A stretch of 64,000 nt of DNA, from the NCBI RefSeq assembly GCF_007786455.1, contig NZ_VNJK01000002.1, positions 310,001 to 374,000 on the forward strand, in the 5' to 3' direction. This document shows positions 33,171 to 42,384 of the stretch, one piece after another (the stretch's first letter is position 1; the number at the start of each line of letters is the position of its first letter). The notes beneath the pieces were generated by a model. The model had not been told where the DNA came from, ran no database searches, and saw nothing but the letters and a program-made list of their open reading frames with translations. Source of the DNA: Paenibacillus agilis. GTDB taxonomy: Bacteria > Bacillota > Bacilli > Paenibacillales > Paenibacillaceae. The position numbers were made by a program, and so were the translations under genes.

Positions 33171-34000
33171 TGAAGCAATCTCGTTCTGTCAACTTTGTAT
33201 CCCACATCGTTCTCGTCATTTATGCATTGCTCGTCATCTACCCATTGTTCTTTGTCATCTCGTCTTCATTCAAAAATAACAGTGAAATATTCGATGATCC
33301 ATGGGGCATGCCTATGAGCTTCTCATTCGATAATTATATTGAAGCCATGTCCAATTCTCATATCGATAGTTATTTTATTAATAGTTTGTATATTAGTACG
33401 ATCTCTACCTTTGCAACCATTTTATTATCGACAACAATTGCCTATGCGGTAACACGCATGAAGTTCCATACGCTTAGCAAAGGGGTTTATAGTTTACTTT
33501 TGCTGTCCTTATTAATACCGCCAGCGTCACTACTCATCCCTTTGTACAAAATGATTAATGACTTCGGCATTTACGATACGCCATTGGCGCTTATTATCCC
33601 TTACTCTGCCTTCGGGATCCCTTTGACCGTGTTCGTTATTGCGGCATTTTTGAAGTCCATTCCATTGGAACTTGAGGAAGCAGGAGTTATGGATGGCTTG
33701 AATACATACGGTTTACTATTCCGTATCGTTATCCCACTCACTTTACCGACACTAGTTACCGTATTTATTCTGAACTTTATCGGCAACTGGAACGAATTCG
33801 TTATGGCGAACTTGTTCATTTCCAATGAGGCATCGCGTACGCTCCCTGTCGCGGTCAAATCCTTTGTCGATCAGTACAATATGAACTATGGCGCGCTAAC
33901 TGCTGCGATAACGATAAGCATTATCCCTGTCATCCTCATTTACAGCTTCTTGCAGAAGAAGATCATTGAAGGGGTTACGGCAGGAAGCGTGAAAGGTTAA
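33170..34000 (+). CDS. Sugar ABC transporter permease (MalG/UgpE-like)
   Basis: A 276-residue partner of the upstream permease. It shows the MalG-type N-terminus (HIVLVIYALLVIYPLFFVISSSFKNNSEIFDDPWGMP), six helices, and the EEAGVMDGLNTYGLLFRIVIPLTLP coupling loop near residue 165-190. Start and the previous stop overlap. The operon ends here with a strong terminator and holds no ATPase gene; an unlinked MsmX-like protein must supply energy, as in related cut1 systems. Confidence 0.93.
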   Translation: MKQSRSVNFVSHIVLVIYALLVIYPLFFVISSSFKNNSEIFDDPWGMPMSFSFDNYIEAMSNSHIDSYFINSLYISTISTFATILLSTTIAYAVTRMKFHTLSKGVYSLLLLSLLIPPASLLIPLYKMINDFGIYDTPLALIIPYSAFGIPLTVFVIAAFLKSIPLELEEAGVMDGLNTYGLLFRIVIPLTLPTLVTVFILNFIGNWNEFVMANLFISNEASRTLPVAVKSFVDQYNMNYGALTAAITISIIPVILIYSFLQKKIIEGVTAGSVKG

Positions 34001-34037
34001 TAACAGCTGTAATTGGATCGTATATTATACATAAAGT

Positions 34038-34070
34038 CATCTCAACGATAAGGTTGGGATGGCTTTTTTT
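34038..34070 (+). terminator. Terminator of the sugar ABC operon
   Basis: CATCTCAAC (34038-34046) and GTTGGGATG (34053-34061) pair with one G-U, followed by GCTTTTTTT. Confidence 0.92.
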
Positions 34071-34162
34071 GTGGCAAGATGAGTAAAGCATGATTGTTAT
34101 TGTTTACAAAGACAAGGTGAAGAGATATAGTATCGTTTTGAGGGTTGGAGGTGAATGCACAT

Positions 34163-35503
34163 ATGATTAAGAACTTAAAAAAACAAATGACTACTTGGAC
34201 GCCGTCTCGCGTACTCTTATTCGGATTCATTGCGCTCATCGGGCTTGGGACTATACTTTTAAAGCTGCCAGTTGCGGTACATGAAGGACTCCGCATTACT
34301 TGGATAGATGCATTCTTTACGGCTACTTCAGCGATCTGTGTAACAGGACTTACCGTAGTAGACACGGGTGCAACGTTCACCGTCTTTGGCGAAACGATTA
34401 TTATGTTACTCGTCCAACTGGGCGGGATCGGATTTATGACCGTAGCGATGCTCGTCTATTTGATGCTCGGCAAGCGTATTTCGCTTCGTGAGCGTTTAAT
34501 TCTGCAGGAAACGATGAATGCAGGCAGTATGGAAGGAATTGTGCGCATTATTAGACGTACCATTATATTTGTGTTCGTCATTCAAACTGTTGCTGCACTC
34601 ATCCTAGCTCTGCACTGGATGCCGGAAATGTCCGCTGGACAAGCTCTATACTATGGCGTATTTCATAGCGTATCGCTGTTTAATAATGGTGGCTTTGACC
34701 TATTCGGCAATAGTTTTCAAAATTACGCAGATGACTTGCTCTTCAACGTAATTGCCTTTATTCTCGTTATTTCAGGTAGCTTGGGCTTTATCGTACTTGC
34801 CGAGCTATATGACTATCCGCGTTTGCGCAAGCTATCGCTGCACTCAAAAGTAGTACTCTCGGTTACAGGCATATTGATCGCTGTAGGAGCTATTTTTATT
34901 CTACTGTTCGAATGGTGGAATCCGCACACGCTCAAAAATATGTCGCTAGAAGGCAAGCTCTATTCAACGATGTTCCAGTCGATCTCGACGCGTTCTTCAG
35001 GGACGACAACGGTCGATATTACAAATATGAATCAAGTTACACAGTTCTTTATGATTATTCTCATGTTCATCGGCGGATCGCCAGGTTCTGCCGGGGGCGG
35101 AATTAAAACAACGACCTTTGCTATTCTTATCGCAGCTGTATGGGCGATGATGAGAGGCCGTGAAGATGTCGTATTGTTCCGCAATCGACTTTCCAAAGAT
35201 CTTATTCTTAAGGCACTAACGATTATTTTCTTAGCGATCTTTATGGTACTATCCGTTGCGATGCTATTAGCCATTACCGAAGATCAACCATTCTTGGCTA
35301 TACTGTTCGATACAACCTCAGCTGTAGCGACGGTAGGCTTGTCTATGGGCGTTACAGAGCAAATGTCTGAGTTCGGTAAGATTGTACTTTGCTTCGCTAT
35401 GTTTATCGGACGTCTCGGACCAATGACACTGGCTTATGCACTTGGCAGCCGCCGCGAGCAGTCATTGTACCGCTATCCAGAAGGAAAGATTATGATCGGT
35501 TAA
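34163..35503 (+). CDS. Potassium transporter of the Trk/Ktr family (KtrB-like)
   Basis: A 446-residue membrane channel subunit, the size of B. subtilis KtrB (445). It contains the repeated M1-P-M2 units whose selectivity loops carry TSAICVTGLTVVDTGATFT, HSVSLFNNGGFDLFG, STRSSGTTTVD and TTSAVATVGLSMG. It imports K+ when gated by a KtrA/KtrC RCK protein, which is not in the window. ATG at 34163 has GGAGG 11 bases upstream; a TTG at 34145 overlaps that site. No c-di-AMP riboswitch precedes it, since the gap from the preceding terminator is only about 90 nt. Confidence 0.93.
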   Translation: MIKNLKKQMTTWTPSRVLLFGFIALIGLGTILLKLPVAVHEGLRITWIDAFFTATSAICVTGLTVVDTGATFTVFGETIIMLLVQLGGIGFMTVAMLVYLMLGKRISLRERLILQETMNAGSMEGIVRIIRRTIIFVFVIQTVAALILALHWMPEMSAGQALYYGVFHSVSLFNNGGFDLFGNSFQNYADDLLFNVIAFILVISGSLGFIVLAELYDYPRLRKLSLHSKVVLSVTGILIAVGAIFILLFEWWNPHTLKNMSLEGKLYSTMFQSISTRSSGTTTVDITNMNQVTQFFMIILMFIGGSPGSAGGGIKTTTFAILIAAVWAMMRGREDVVLFRNRLSKDLILKALTIIFLAIFMVLSVAMLLAITEDQPFLAILFDTTSAVATVGLSMGVTEQMSEFGKIVLCFAMFIGRLGPMTLAYALGSRREQSLYRYPEGKIMIG

Positions 35504-35527
35504 TAATAAGCGCCCGCTTCGAAAATA

Positions 35528-35570
35528 AAAACGCTCCACCGCAGCTTATGCTATAGGGGAGCGTTTTTTT
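35528..35570 (+). terminator. Terminator of the Ktr gene
   Basis: AAAACGCTCC (35528-35537) and GGAGCGTTTT (35558-35567) form a perfect 10-bp stem with a 20-nt loop, ending in a T run. Confidence 0.9.
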
Positions 35571-35756
35571 GCTTATTAATAAGAAAAATAGACGCACGTC
35601 AGTAAGTAACTATTTTTACATAAACTATTTTCCTACTTGTAAATTTCAGCTATTCGGTTTATCTTCTGATCATACCCACAGCAGGGTGGTGGTACATACC
35701 AAAGCATGCATTCAAGAAAGCGCATACATTTTATGTGAATACAAAGGAGAGAATTT

Positions 35757-36554
35757 ATGTTGAAACGTAAATGGACAAGCTCTATGATTTTACTCAGTTT
35801 AGGATTAGCGTTAACCACCTTCACACCTGCTCCGGCTTCTCAGCCTGTGATCGCAGCTGGATCAGGCGCACATTGGTCATATGAAGGCTCTACTGGGCCC
35901 GAACATTGGGGAGATTTAAGCGAAGCTTACCAGATATGTAAAGTAGGCAAACAACAATCACCGATCAACATCGATACCGATGAAACAACTGAACATGACA
36001 ACGACAAAGGATTTACAACAAAGTATAAACCGTCCTTATTCACTATTTCCAACAACGGTCACACCATCCAAGCTAATGCTACCTCCCAGGACAACACACT
36101 TCTTATTGATGGCAAAGCCTATTACCTGCTCCAATTTCATTTCCATACACCTAGCGAACATACCATTGATGGCAAAGCATCTCCACTCGAAGTTCACTTC
36201 GTCCATAAAAGCGCAGACGGACAGCTGGCTGTGCTCGGCATCCTTATTAAAGAAGGAAAGGCGTCCACTGCACTAAGTGAAATGTGGTCGAAGCTGCCTA
36301 AAAAAGAAACGAATACAGACATCAAGTTAGCGAAAACGATTGATATCAATCAACTGCTACCTAGCGACAAAGATTCTTTCCGCTATGCTGGTTCTTTGAC
36401 GACACCTTCGTGTAACGAGGGAATTAAGTGGACCGTGCTTGACGATCCTATTACAATGTCACCCAGCCAATTAAAAGCATTTCAAGCTATCTTCCCGAAC
36501 AACAGCCGCCCTGTTCAACCTGTGCATGACCGCGTAATTCATCAATACGATTAG
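35757..36554 (+). CDS. Secreted alpha-class carbonic anhydrase
   Basis: A 265-residue exported enzyme that interconverts CO2 and bicarbonate. A signal peptide (about 1-34, LLSLGLALTTFTPAPAS...VIAAG) precedes the catalytic domain, which has WSYEGSTGPEHWG, QSPINI, the zinc histidines in LLQFHFHTPSEH and EVHFVH, and the C-terminal SLTTPSCNEGIKWTV. All three zinc ligands are visible. ATG at 35757 follows AAAGGAG. The gene is a single unit; alpha-class secreted enzymes are known in several bacilli. Confidence 0.95.
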   Translation: MLKRKWTSSMILLSLGLALTTFTPAPASQPVIAAGSGAHWSYEGSTGPEHWGDLSEAYQICKVGKQQSPINIDTDETTEHDNDKGFTTKYKPSLFTISNNGHTIQANATSQDNTLLIDGKAYYLLQFHFHTPSEHTIDGKASPLEVHFVHKSADGQLAVLGILIKEGKASTALSEMWSKLPKKETNTDIKLAKTIDINQLLPSDKDSFRYAGSLTTPSCNEGIKWTVLDDPITMSPSQLKAFQAIFPNNSRPVQPVHDRVIHQYD

Positions 36555-36635
36555 TGTTCAATAATAACGATTGAAGAAATGAAGAAGCTGTATGTCAAGT
36601 TACCAATAGGCCTGTTCGCAGTATCCAAAATAAAA

Positions 36636-36676
36636 GGGTATCCCCAAAGTCAGTTTCTATAACTTTTGGGATACCC
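36636..36676 (-). terminator. Terminator of the DMT transporter gene
   Basis: GGGTATCCC (36636-36644) pairs with GGGATACCC (36668-36676), extended inward by AAAG with CTTT. On the minus strand it is followed by TTTTATTTT. It may also stop the carbonic anhydrase transcript. Confidence 0.88.
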
Positions 36677-36684
36677 CTATTATA

Positions 36685-37623
36685 TTATCCAGGACGCTTT
36701 GCCATTTGAGCCTCGATCTGCTGCTGCCGACGTTGACGCAGCCAATCTTCCAAACCTCCTGAACCGAGAAGGACACCCATAATAATAAGCAGGAAGCCTC
36801 CAATCTGCGCCATAGTAATTGTTTCTCCAAGCAATACGACAGAGCCAACTAAGGCAAAGAACGGTGTGAAGTTCATAAAGATTGCCGACTCAGCCGCTCC
36901 TACTTTTCCAACCGCATAATTATAAATAAGATGACCGATTGCCGTTGATACGATAGCCGATAAGACAAAAACAACCCAAACATCAGCTGTAGCGCCTACC
37001 ATACTGCTCAATCCATCAGGTTCTGCGATTAAGCTGATAACGAATAGGACACCCGAACCGAGAAGCAGCATATAGCCGGTCATTAGACGCGGATCTAACG
37101 TATCAGCTGCTTTTTTAATCAAAATATAACTGAAAGCTTGGGCAACGATCGCTAAGAACACCTGAACGTCTCCTAGCGAAAAACCGCTCATATCACCCGA
37201 GCTCTTTAACATAATAAAAGCAACGCCGGTAAATCCAAGGATGATACCAATCGTCTTAAACCAGGTTGCTCGAGCTCCTAAGAAAATCATAGCCATTATT
37301 GCAGTCAAAAGCGGACCTGTTCCAAGTACTAGTCCTGCACTGGAAGCAGAAGTCCCCGTAAATCCAAGTGACAAGAAGTAATGATGCGCAACAACGTTGA
37401 ACAAAGAAGCAGCCGCAACATACTTCCATTCCTTTTTCGTTAGCCTGCGTACTTTGCCAAGCGCGAATAAAATGATAAACACCGTGACGGCTGCTAATAA
37501 TATACGAAAAGCCGTCATAGTCAACGGCATAAAGTTCGCTACTAATACCTTCATCATGATCGTGTTCATTCCCCACGCCAGCATGACAAAGATGAGCAAG
37601 CCATAGATCCCCCATTTTTTCAT
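36685..37623 (-). CDS. EamA/DMT-family transporter
   Basis: A 312-residue protein with ten helices in two EamA repeats (about 8-145 and 155-290). The first repeat has WGMNTIMMKVL and a conserved proline near FMPLTMTAFR; the second has LMTGYMLLLGSG and LIYNYAVGKVGAAESAIFMNFTPFFALVGSV. It probably exports a small metabolite such as an amino acid, but the substrate is unknown. ATG at 37623 has a weak AGAAG. A Gln/Arg-rich tail follows the last helix. It is a single unit between two terminators. Confidence 0.9.
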   Translation of the reverse strand: MKKWGIYGLLIFVMLAWGMNTIMMKVLVANFMPLTMTAFRILLAAVTVFIILFALGKVRRLTKKEWKYVAAASLFNVVAHHYFLSLGFTGTSASSAGLVLGTGPLLTAIMAMIFLGARATWFKTIGIILGFTGVAFIMLKSSGDMSGFSLGDVQVFLAIVAQAFSYILIKKAADTLDPRLMTGYMLLLGSGVLFVISLIAEPDGLSSMVGATADVWVVFVLSAIVSTAIGHLIYNYAVGKVGAAESAIFMNFTPFFALVGSVVLLGETITMAQIGGFLLIIMGVLLGSGGLEDWLRQRRQQQIEAQMAKRPG

Positions 37624-37737
37624 TCATAACACTTCTTTCTGTCTACAAGTTGTGTATCTCTCCGACCTATATCATAACGGAAATGTCCACTAATTCCAAT
37701 CATTTTGATCTATTTGTTTCCCACAGAAGGACAAAAA

Positions 37738-37772
37738 GCCCGTATTATGGATAACTCCATAGATACGGGCTG
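37738..37772 (-). terminator. Terminator of the PH-domain protein gene
   Basis: AGCCCGTAT (37738-37746) pairs with ATACGGGCT (37764-37772), extended inward by TATGGA with TCCATA. On the minus strand a TTTTT run follows. Confidence 0.9.
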
Positions 37773-37860
37773 CATTTTAATATGTATGATATTACGTATT
37801 CCGGGTCACTGACATAGGAATTAACCTAAATAAAGGGTAGAACAATGTAAAAGCGCACGT

Positions 37861-38238
37861 TTATTTCAACACGTATTCCGCAAGAACAGACTGCACTTCA
37901 TAAATGTTAAGGTTCTTATTGAATTGTTTCTGCAACGGCGTAGGGCTTCCAGACACCCAAATCTTCAGCTCAGCATCCATATCGAAGCTGCCTGCTGTTT
38001 CGATGCTGAAATGAACAATACTCTTATACGGAATCGAACGGTATTCAACCTTTTTACCAGTGATGCCCTGCTTATCTACTAAAATGAGGCGCTTATTCGT
38101 GAACAAGAACATATCACGAAGCAGCTTGTATGCCTTTTCGATCGACTCTGAACGGGACAAAATACTTGCATATTCTCGATTCGCTTCCTCAAGACTTACC
38201 TCAGAAGCATTACCCATAATTCCATCAAAAATGCCCAT
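37861..38238 (-). CDS. PH-domain protein (bPH_1, YvbH-like)
   Basis: A 125-residue soluble protein. After a short N-terminus (MGIFDGIMGNASEVSLEEANREYASIL) comes a bacterial PH domain with FTNKRLILVDKQGITGKKVEYRSIPYKSIVHFSIE and LKIWVSG, the usual beta strands of the family. B. subtilis YvbH and related proteins have the same layout. The role is not known; stress-response proteins of this kind may bind proteins at the membrane. ATG at 38238 follows AGGAGGAAG. It is a single unit. Confidence 0.85.
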   Translation of the reverse strand: MGIFDGIMGNASEVSLEEANREYASILSRSESIEKAYKLLRDMFLFTNKRLILVDKQGITGKKVEYRSIPYKSIVHFSIETAGSFDMDAELKIWVSGSPTPLQKQFNKNLNIYEVQSVLAEYVLK

Positions 38239-38311
38239 TTCTCTTCCTCCTCAAGTAACTAAGTTGTCTCATACTTAGTATATCATGGAAATATCCGAGA
38301 ATGCCTCTACA

Positions 38312-38842
38312 TTAGAGGTGCCATACCACAAATTGCTCAGGATGCTTACGAATGTCTCGTGCAATGGCAGAACGAAGTTCTGGAAACAGGGTGATCACGA
38401 TCTGATCAAGCTCTTTCATTTCATGTTGTAAATCCGGGTATTCTGACATATGCTCACCAAAATAGTCACAAATTTTTCTACCGTTCCGCTGTGCTATCTC
38501 TGTCATTCTGTCTCGCAAATCCTTTAATTGTATAAAAAATGTACTGACTTGCTCGCCTGCTACTCGACGCATATAAACATCAACAACATTCCAGAATGGT
38601 CCGTGAGCAAATATATATTCTAGATGGCAAAACCATCCGTACACGCCTTGCGGGCCCAGATGTCTAGCAAAGGTCTGGAACAAGAACAAGGACCGCTGTC
38701 CCTCCGTTAATGTATAAAAAATATCGGTTGATATTCGCACCATTTTTTTATCTACCTGATGAGCAATCGTCTCGTTGCATACAATTAATAAACGTTCATC
38801 ATCCATTGTTTCGAATACGTGTTTTTGTATAGTAACTAGCAC
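38312..38842 (-). CDS. Soluble protein of unknown function
   Basis: About 176 residues, predicted alpha-helical and not secreted. I do not recognise the family. Segments rich in aromatic residues (LFLFQTFARHLGPQGVYGWFCHLEYIFAHGPFWNVVDVYMRRV) resemble DMP19/DUF4375-type folds, but this is a weak impression. GTG at 38842 is chosen because AGGAGGG is seven bases upstream; the longer frame from 38881 would include that site. Promoter and terminator are not obvious. No link to the divergent chitinase is visible. Confidence 0.7.
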   Translation of the reverse strand: MLVTIQKHVFETMDDERLLIVCNETIAHQVDKKMVRISTDIFYTLTEGQRSLFLFQTFARHLGPQGVYGWFCHLEYIFAHGPFWNVVDVYMRRVAGEQVSTFFIQLKDLRDRMTEIAQRNGRKICDYFGEHMSEYPDLQHEMKELDQIVITLFPELRSAIARDIRKHPEQFVVWHL

Positions 38843-39089
38843 CTTAACGCCCTCCTGACGATCAACAACGCAATAAACCATTTATTGCCATGAGATGAAT
38901 CCAACTCGATTATAGCCGTCTATGTATAGAACGAGCAATAGGTTTCATCTCTTACAGCAAATTACTCTAGTGAATTGTAAGATATCTGCCATCAAGTACA
39001 CGAACAGCTATATCGATAACACTATCATAAATAGTTGCTTCCTCACTCTTGATCATTACGTTCTATTTCTATTAAGATAGGTTCAACAT

Positions 39090-39109
39090 TATAATTGTAA
39101 GCGCTTTAT
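39090..39109 (+). promoter_or_regulatory. Chitinase promoter -10 with adjoining cre
   Basis: TATAAT (39090-39095) is a consensus -10 without a good -35. TGTAAGCGCTTTAT (39096-39109) directly downstream differs at one position from the CcpA cre consensus. A cre over the start point is a typical repressing site, so glucose repression of the chitinase is expected. The rest of the 316-nt gap before the gene contains nothing more I can support. Confidence 0.75.
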
Positions 39110-39158
39110 ATATTGTAGTAACAGGGAACAAAATACTATTTTTAAGGAGTTGATTACT

Positions 39159-41351
39159 TTGTCGACGGATAGAAAACAGAATAGAGTTAAGAAGTTTTTC
39201 CTTCTGAGCGCAAGCTTTTTACTCGCCATCAGTTTGTTCTCGACATCTCTGCCCCCGGCTTCAGCAGAAGCAACAGTACCAAATGCAACTACGAATCAGC
39301 CTCCTTCTATTCCTGCAACTATGGATATTTCTCAAACCGCAGCTCCAGCAAACAATCCTACTACAAATCCTAACCAAGCGTGTCGGCCAGCAGGTTTGTA
39401 CGACTCTGGTGTACAAGGCATCCCGTATTGTACAGTCTATGACAGTAATGGTCGTGAAAAACTCCCCAATGATTCCAAACGCCGAATTATCGGTTACTTC
39501 ACAGACTGGAGAACAGGTACAAATGGTAAACCTAAATATTTAGTGAACGATATCCCATGGAGCAACATTACCCATATCAATTACGCCTTCGCGTATATCG
39601 ATGGCAGCAATCAAGTGTCTGTCGGAGCAATGAGTCCTACTAATAAAGCGATAGGCATGCAATGGCCTGGCGAACCAGCAGCAGCAATGGACCCAGCATA
39701 CTCCTATAAAGGCCACTTCAACCTTCTCAACAAATTCAAAAAACAGCACCCTGGTGTCAAAACATTAGTATCCATTGGCGGCTGGGCTGAAACGGGCGGG
39801 TACCCTGATGCATCAGGCAACCGTATCAGCTCGGGTGGCTTCTACACCATGACTACAAATGCAGACGGCACGATTAACCATGCAGGCATTAATACCTTTG
39901 CTAATTCTGTCGTTACATTTCTTCGTCAATATGGATTCGATGGGGCTGATATCGATTATGAATACCCAACTACGATGGAACAGGCAGGCAACCCACTAGA
40001 CTGGGCAGCTTCTACACCTCGTCGAGCTGGCCTTAATGCGAGCTATGTGGAATTGCTGAAAGTGCTACGTACAAAGCTGGACCAAGCCTCTGCTCAAGAT
40101 GGAAAGTACTATATGCTCACCATAGCTTCCCCAGCTTCTAGCTATCTACTTCGTGGTATGGAAACTTCTCAGGGATTGAAATATCTCGATTATGTAAACA
40201 TTATGTCTTACGATCTGCATGGATCATGGAATGAATTCGTTGGACCTAATGCCGCTCTATTTGATGATGGTAAAGACGGAGAGCTTGCTGCTGCGGGCAT
40301 GTACACGTCACCAGATTACTTAGGTATGGGACATTTGAACACAGACTGGGCCTATCACTATATGCGCGGCATGATGCAAGCTGGACGAATTAATGTCGGG
40401 GTGCCCTACTATACGCGCGGCTTCAAAAATGTCCAAGGAGGTACAAATGGACTGTGGGGCAAAGCGGCGACCATGAACTGTATGCCAGGTGAATTCAAAT
40501 GTGGAGATGGCGCTATCGGCATCGATAATATTTGGCATGATAAAGTAAACGGCCTCGAAACACCTGGAGGCTACAGTCCAATGTGGCATGCGATGAACCT
40601 TGAAAATGAAATTCGCGGCTCTTATTTAAATATGTTCGGGCTCCCTCAAGCGCAAATCGTAGGGACTTATAATAAACACTTTGATAGTACGCTAGTTGCC
40701 TCATGGTTGTGGAACCCGCAAAAGAATGTATTCCTCTCTACGGAAGATGCGCAATCGATTACGGCCAAGGCAGACTACGTCATACAAAAAGGTATTGGCG
40801 GTATTATGATTTGGGAGCTTTCAGGGGACTATGATTTCTACCCTCAACGCAATAACGGCCAAGGCGAGTATTTTATGGGCTCTACACTGACAAAAATTAT
40901 TCATAATAAGTTCAAAACGGCGGCTCCTTACAGCAACGTTAACTCAGGAACATTGCCTCCACCAGCAAGTACGCTCAATGTAAAAGCAGAGTTGATCCAG
41001 TTCCCGTTAGGTGGAAACAATTTCCCAGTAGCACCTAAACTTGCCCTTACAAACAACACCAATGCGGTGATTCCAGGCGGGTCGGTGCTGCAATTCGATA
41101 TTCCAACATCCGCACCTAGTAGAGTAGAGAATTGGAACGGTTACCCGATAACGGTCACTCCAGGTCATACAGGACCTAATGTTGGCGGCCTGCAAGGGGA
41201 CTTCCATCGGGTTACGATGACAATACCAGAGTATGAAACCATTCAAGCTGGTCAGACAAAATTGATTCAAATGGCATTCTTCTTGCCTATCTCTGGTCCA
41301 ACCAATTACAGCTTAACTGTGAACGGAGTAAGATACGGCATTCAATATTAA
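39159..41351 (+). CDS. Secreted GH18 chitinase with C-terminal ChiC-type domain
   Basis: About 730 residues. Signal peptide (about 10-38, FFLLSASFLLAISLFSTSLPPASA), a Pro/Thr/Asn-rich linker to about 90, a GH18 barrel (about 105-585) with the catalytic motif DGADIDYEYP near residue 262 and the conserved WELSGD near 555, and a C-terminal domain (about 610-730) like the Chitinase C region of other chitinases. It should hydrolyse chitin outside the cell. The start is TTG at 39159, nine bases after AAGGAG; a TTG at 39150 in frame is too close to it. A cre overlaps the promoter. No LPXTG anchor is present. A chitin-binding module of the ChtBD3 type is not visible. Confidence 0.93.
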   Translation: MSTDRKQNRVKKFFLLSASFLLAISLFSTSLPPASAEATVPNATTNQPPSIPATMDISQTAAPANNPTTNPNQACRPAGLYDSGVQGIPYCTVYDSNGREKLPNDSKRRIIGYFTDWRTGTNGKPKYLVNDIPWSNITHINYAFAYIDGSNQVSVGAMSPTNKAIGMQWPGEPAAAMDPAYSYKGHFNLLNKFKKQHPGVKTLVSIGGWAETGGYPDASGNRISSGGFYTMTTNADGTINHAGINTFANSVVTFLRQYGFDGADIDYEYPTTMEQAGNPLDWAASTPRRAGLNASYVELLKVLRTKLDQASAQDGKYYMLTIASPASSYLLRGMETSQGLKYLDYVNIMSYDLHGSWNEFVGPNAALFDDGKDGELAAAGMYTSPDYLGMGHLNTDWAYHYMRGMMQAGRINVGVPYYTRGFKNVQGGTNGLWGKAATMNCMPGEFKCGDGAIGIDNIWHDKVNGLETPGGYSPMWHAMNLENEIRGSYLNMFGLPQAQIVGTYNKHFDSTLVASWLWNPQKNVFLSTEDAQSITAKADYVIQKGIGGIMIWELSGDYDFYPQRNNGQGEYFMGSTLTKIIHNKFKTAAPYSNVNSGTLPPPASTLNVKAELIQFPLGGNNFPVAPKLALTNNTNAVIPGGSVLQFDIPTSAPSRVENWNGYPITVTPGHTGPNVGGLQGDFHRVTMTIPEYETIQAGQTKLIQMAFFLPISGPTNYSLTVNGVRYGIQY

Positions 41352-41383
41352 TCACATGTGAATCACTTCGTTAGCTAAGTTAA

Positions 41384-41416
41384 AAGGCCGGGCAGATCCT
41401 ACAACTGCCCGGCCTT
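41384..41416. terminator. Terminator between chitinase and hydrolase genes
   Basis: AAGGCCGGGCAG (41384-41395) and CTGCCCGGCCTT (41405-41416) form a perfect 12-bp GC-rich stem with a 9-nt loop. T runs are short on both sides. Confidence 0.88.
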
Positions 41417-41471
41417 ACTTATGGGATAAGCAATTACATTCAAGTTGATATCTAGACTTTACAAAGTCTAA

Positions 41472-42083
41472 TTAAGCAGTGTAGTGCTTCGCAAACCAAG
41501 CTCCGGAAGCCTTCACTTCATTTGGGGTCAGCTGGTGTCCAAGATGGTCCCAGAACAATTGAACCTCAGCACCCGCATCTTGCAACAATGCTGTCAGCTC
41601 TTCTGTTTCAGCAGGTGTGCACATGCGGTCATTGGAGCCAGCTCCAATAAATACAGGTAATCCACTTAAGTCAGGCAAAGCTACACCACGTCTTGGTACC
41701 ATCGGATGATAAAGAACTGCACCGTGCAGTGCATTGGGATGATGGAAGAGCAAGCTCCCAGCAATGTTAGCTCCATTTGAATAACCTACTGCTACGACAC
41801 GTTCACGGTTAAAGCCGTACTGATCTGCTGCCGAATCAATAAAATCTTTTAATTCCTGTGTGCGGAATAGAAGATCTTCCTCATCAAATACCCCTTCAGC
41901 TAAGCGGCGGAAGAAACGAGGCATCCCGTTCTCCAATACGTTACCGCGAACACTGAGTATCGAGGACTTCTGCGACAACATCTGGCCTAGTGGAAGCAAG
42001 TCTTGCTCCGTGCCTCCTGTCCCATGCAGAAGCAGCAATACAGGCGCATTAGGATCCGTTCCTTCTATAAATACATGCTTCAT
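41472..42083 (-). CDS. mhqD: MhqD-type alpha/beta hydrolase (quinone-stress carboxylesterase)
   Basis: A 203-residue alpha/beta hydrolase of the MhqD/YodD carboxylesterase group. Catalytic triad: Ser in GYSNGAN (about residue 100), Asp in GSNDRMC, His in DHLGHQL. The oxyanion-hole motif HGTGGTE is intact. MhqD is induced by quinones and is thought to hydrolyse or detoxify related esters. ATG at 42083 follows AGGAGG. The assignment is supported by an MhqR-type operator 94 nt upstream. The usual partner gene mhqE is not adjacent here. It is a single gene. Confidence 0.88.
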   Translation of the reverse strand: MKHVFIEGTDPNAPVLLLLHGTGGTEQDLLPLGQMLSQKSSILSVRGNVLENGMPRFFRRLAEGVFDEEDLLFRTQELKDFIDSAADQYGFNRERVVAVGYSNGANIAGSLLFHHPNALHGAVLYHPMVPRRGVALPDLSGLPVFIGAGSNDRMCTPAETEELTALLQDAGAEVQLFWDHLGHQLTPNEVKASGAWFAKHYTA

Positions 42084-42176
42084 AACAAATCCTCCTTAAC
42101 AATTAAATACATTGTCTCCTATTATGAGTTGAGACTAGCCATTCGATTCCCAACTAATATTCATTGCAATGATTTA

Positions 42177-42194
42177 TATCTCGAATTCAAGATA
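42177..42194 (-). promoter_or_regulatory. MhqR-type operator upstream of the mhqD-like gene
   Basis: TATCTCGAATTCAAGATA matches the reported B. subtilis MhqR consensus tATCTcgaAtTCgAGATa in nearly every position. It sits about 95 nt upstream of the gene and overlaps a TATAAA -10-like element on the minus strand. A second inverted repeat, TGATA with TATCA, lies at about 42198-42213. No MhqR gene is in the window. Confidence 0.75.
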
Positions 42195-42297
42195 TTTGAT
42201 ATGTATGTATCATACCGCTTCCCTCTCTATCTGTCAAACCTATGCCACATCATCGAAATTCAGCAAATCCTCTCCTCCCTGCAAATGACTGAAAAAA

Positions 42298-42339
42298 ACA
42301 GCACAGCTACTGCCCCTAATTGGGCAGCTACTGTGCTGT
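42298..42339 (-). terminator. Terminator of the cyd operon
   Basis: ACAGCACAG (42298-42306) pairs with CTGTGCTGT (42331-42339) and TGCCC with GGGCA inside. On the minus strand a run of T follows. Position: 46 nt after the cydC stop. The remaining upstream bases to 42084 hold only the mhqD promoter region. Confidence 0.85.
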
Positions 42340-42384
42340 GCATGATATACCTTCCTTGCACCGAGGATCATTCTTATGATTCGA

